Positions 62,295-64,000 of a stretch of DNA of 64,000 nucleotides are shown here, one piece after another (the first letter of the stretch is position 1; every line of letters starts with the position of its first letter). The notes below the pieces were generated by a model. The model was not told the origin of the DNA. It did no database searches and saw only the letters and a list, made by a program, of their open reading frames with translations. The stretch covers positions 1 to 64,000 of the forward strand of contig NZ_JBDZDN010000006.1 in the NCBI RefSeq assembly GCF_040049215.1. The letters are read 5' to 3'. The position numbers were made by a program, and so were the translations under genes. The stretch is from Mesorhizobium_K sp040049215 (GTDB lineage Bacteria > Pseudomonadota > Alphaproteobacteria > Rhizobiales > Rhizobiaceae).

Positions 62295-63026
62295 ATGGCA
62301 CTGATGGACAAACACGCGATTCTTGAAAAGAACGCGACACTGCTGCTGGTCGGCTCCCTGCTCGTGGTTTCGGTGGGCGGCATCGTTGAGATCGCGCCGC
62401 TCTTCTATCTCGACAACACGATCGAGAAGGTGGAGGGGATGCGCCCCTATTCGCCGCTCGAGCTCGCGGGGCGCGACATCTATATCCGGGAAGGCTGCTA
62501 CGTCTGCCACAGCCAGATGATCCGTCCCTTCCGCGACGAGGTCGAGCGGTACGGCCACTACAGCCTCGCCGCCGAGTCGATGTATGATCACCCGTTCCAA
62601 TGGGGGTCGAAAAGGACGGGTCCCGACCTCGCCCGGGTCGGTGACCGCTACTCGAACGAGTGGCATGTCCAGCACCTCGAGGAACCGCGCAGCGTCGTTC
62701 CGGAATCGGTGATGCCGAGCTACGCCTTCCTCAAGGCGAAGCCGCTCGACGTCCGCGATTTCTCGACTCACCTTACCGCGAACGCCAGGATAGGAGTGCC
62801 TTATACCGACGAGATGATCGCCAGCGCGGACGAGGACATTCTCGCCCAGGCCGATCCGAACGCAGACACGTCGGCGCTGGAAGCCCGTTATCCGAAGGTC
62901 AAGATCGGCGATTTCGACGGCAACCCGCAGGCTCTGACCGAGATGGATGCGCTCGTCGCCTACCTCCAGGGGCTGGGAACGCTGGTCGACTTCTCGACCT
63001 ACGACGAAGTCAAGAACGCGCGCTAG
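62295..63026 (+). CDS. ccoO: cbb3-type cytochrome c oxidase subunit II (mono-haem c)
   Basis: The 243-residue protein has an N-terminal membrane anchor (about 15-38, ATLLLVGSLLVVSVGGIVEI) and a periplasmic cytochrome c domain. The haem-binding motif is GCYVCHSQMIRPFRDEVERY (CxxCH). The axial Met is probably in PESVMPSYAFL. It starts ten bases after ccoN and transfers electrons from CcoP to the CcoN active site. Length and sequence are standard for the family. Confidence 0.95.
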   Translation: MALMDKHAILEKNATLLLVGSLLVVSVGGIVEIAPLFYLDNTIEKVEGMRPYSPLELAGRDIYIREGCYVCHSQMIRPFRDEVERYGHYSLAAESMYDHPFQWGSKRTGPDLARVGDRYSNEWHVQHLEEPRSVVPESVMPSYAFLKAKPLDVRDFSTHLTANARIGVPYTDEMIASADEDILAQADPNADTSALEARYPKVKIGDFDGNPQALTEMDALVAYLQGLGTLVDFSTYDEVKNAR

Positions 63027-63035
63027 GAGACCATC

Positions 63036-63188
63036 ATGGAGACCTACACCGCGATGCGCCACTTCGCCGACAGCTGGGGCTTGCTCGCCATGGCGCTGTT
63101 CTTCGTCGGAGTCGCTGTTTTCGTGTTTCGGCCGGGCAGCAGACGACTGGCCGACGAGGCCGCACAGATCCCTCTCAAGGACGACTGA
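63036..63188 (+). CDS. ccoQ: cbb3-type cytochrome c oxidase subunit IV (CcoQ)
   Basis: The 50-residue peptide starts at ATG 63036 (AGGAGA upstream), has one membrane helix (about 13-31, SWGLLAMALFFVGVAVFVF) and ends in a charged tail. Size, topology and position between ccoO and ccoP identify the small assembly/stability subunit. The stop is one base before the ccoP start. Confidence 0.92.
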   Translation: METYTAMRHFADSWGLLAMALFFVGVAVFVFRPGSRRLADEAAQIPLKDD

Positions 63189-63189
63189 G

Positions 63190-64000
63190 ATGACCGAGAA
63201 ACACATCGACGAGGCGACTGGCGTCTCCACGACCGGGCATGAATGGGACGGCATCAAGGAGTTGAACAACCCGCTCCCGCGCTGGTGGGTCTGGACCTTC
63301 TACATGACGATCATCTGGGCGATCGCCTATACGGTCGCTTACCCAGCTTGGCCTCTCGTCTCCTCGGCCACCGCCGGCCTCCTCGGCTATTCGAGCCGGA
63401 CAGACGTCAAGAACGAGCTTGCCGCCGCTGAAGCGGCCAAGTCCGATTACGTTACCGCCATCTCGGCGAAGTCGGTCGAGGAGATTCTCGCGGACGAACG
63501 CCTGCGCACCTTCGCGGCCGCTGCAGGCGCTGCCAAGTTCAAGGTCAACTGCGTCCAATGCCACGGCTCGGGCGCCGAAGGCTCCAAAGGGTTCCCCAAC
63601 CTCAACGATGACGACTGGTTGTGGGGCGGCAAGATCAGCGACATCCAGCTGACGATCGCTCACGGCGCCCGATTCGGCGGTGACGGCGACACCCGCGTTT
63701 CCGAGATGCCCGTCTTCAAGGATGTGCTTGAGCCCGCCCAGATATCGGAAGTCTCCAGTTACACCGCGTCGCTGTCCGGGCTTGACGCAGACCCTGCCAA
63801 GGCTGCGGCTGGCCTGCCGATTTTCGCGCAGAACTGCGCCGTATGTCACGGCGACGACGGGAAGGGGAATCGCGAGCTCGGCGCGCCGAATCTGACGGAC
63901 GCGATCACGCTCTACGTTCATTCCGAAGCCGACATCGAAAGCCAGGTGCGCAGCCCCAAACATGGCGCGATGCCGGCCTGGAATGCGCGGCTGGGCGACG
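63190..64000 (+). CDS. ccoP: cbb3-type cytochrome c oxidase subunit III (di-haem c), partial
   Basis: The gene starts at ATG 63190 and runs off the window; about 270 of the usual 285-300 residues are present. An N-terminal membrane helix (about 33-57, WVWTFYMTIIWAIAYTVAY) precedes two cytochrome c domains with haem motifs FKVNCVQCHGSG (about 118-129) and NCAVCHGDDGKG (about 215-226). CcoP receives electrons from cytochrome c and passes them to CcoO. The end lies beyond 64000. Confidence 0.93.
   Translation, partial: MTEKHIDEATGVSTTGHEWDGIKELNNPLPRWWVWTFYMTIIWAIAYTVAYPAWPLVSSATAGLLGYSSRTDVKNELAAAEAAKSDYVTAISAKSVEEILADERLRTFAAAAGAAKFKVNCVQCHGSGAEGSKGFPNLNDDDWLWGGKISDIQLTIAHGARFGGDGDTRVSEMPVFKDVLEPAQISEVSSYTASLSGLDADPAKAAAGLPIFAQNCAVCHGDDGKGNRELGAPNLTDAITLYVHSEADIESQVRSPKHGAMPAWNARLGD

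Noticed and set aside
60609..63269. An 886-codon open frame on the minus strand opposite ccoN-ccoO-ccoQ
   Set aside because: Its translation is rich in His, Arg, Asp and Glu with no family motif, and it mirrors the codon bias of the clearly real ccoNOQ genes on the other strand.

Overview
The window is GC-rich alphaproteobacterial chromosome or megaplasmid DNA. Several features point to a rhizobium-like member of the Hyphomicrobiales (Mesorhizobium/Phyllobacteriaceae type): a ccoNOQP (fixNOQP) operon behind a FixK/FNR box, many CUT1 and CUT2 sugar ABC importers, catIJ/pcaF, ChrAB, and dense operons with 4-8 base start/stop overlaps. The assignment is by gene content only. No rRNA, tRNA, CRISPR, phage or recognisable insertion sequence was seen. 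Layout: (1) 1-957, a 39-bp tandem repeat abutting an aconitase C-terminal remnant. (2) 1.0-4.8 kb, an IclR-type regulator divergent from a CoA-transferase pair and a PcaF-type thiolase (lower beta-ketoadipate pathway), with a promoter and a perfect GTTCG-N5-CGAAC palindrome between them. (3) 4.9-16.2 kb, a sugar-acid locus: four different enolase-superfamily dehydratase-like genes, an RraA-like protein, a GntR/FCD regulator and a complete CUT1 importer. (4) 16.3-27.8 kb, one tightly coupled minus-strand operon of eight genes that joins a CUT2 importer to two SMP-30/strictosidine-synthase-like domains (one fused to a permease), an acyl-CoA synthetase/enoyl-CoA hydratase fusion, an MFE2-type SDR and a thiolase, with a divergent AraC regulator. 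It reads as import, lactone or ester hydrolysis, CoA activation and side-chain beta-oxidation without an acyl-CoA dehydrogenase. (5) 29-31.7 kb, chromate transporter ChrA with rhodanese-ChrB. (6) 32-43.4 kb, a nine-gene minus-strand polyol/sugar operon: CUT2 importer, SorC regulator, aldo/keto reductase, GlpD-like oxidase, class I aldolase, FGGY kinase and GMC oxidoreductase. Its leader carries a promoter flanked by perfect 13-bp inverted repeats. (7) 43.7-48.6 kb, a third CUT2 importer with single-NBD ATPase and an LgoD-like dehydrogenase, divergent from a GntR-type regulator with two winged-helix segments. Hairpins sit between several genes in regions 6 and 7. (8) 48.6-60.4 kb, a glycosyltransferase island: two GT10-like, two GT2, a GT90-like, an adjacent Anp1/GT62-like plus GT71-like pair, and a GT-B enzyme. 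The last is translationally coupled to a PqqD-like protein, an HprK-related kinase, a 56-residue Tat-signal-like peptide and a GT2-TPR protein. This last set is the best candidate for an undescribed system, possibly ribosomal peptide modification or export linked to surface glycosylation. (9) 60.6 kb to the end, ccoNOQP for the cbb3 oxidase, with ccoP cut by the window edge.
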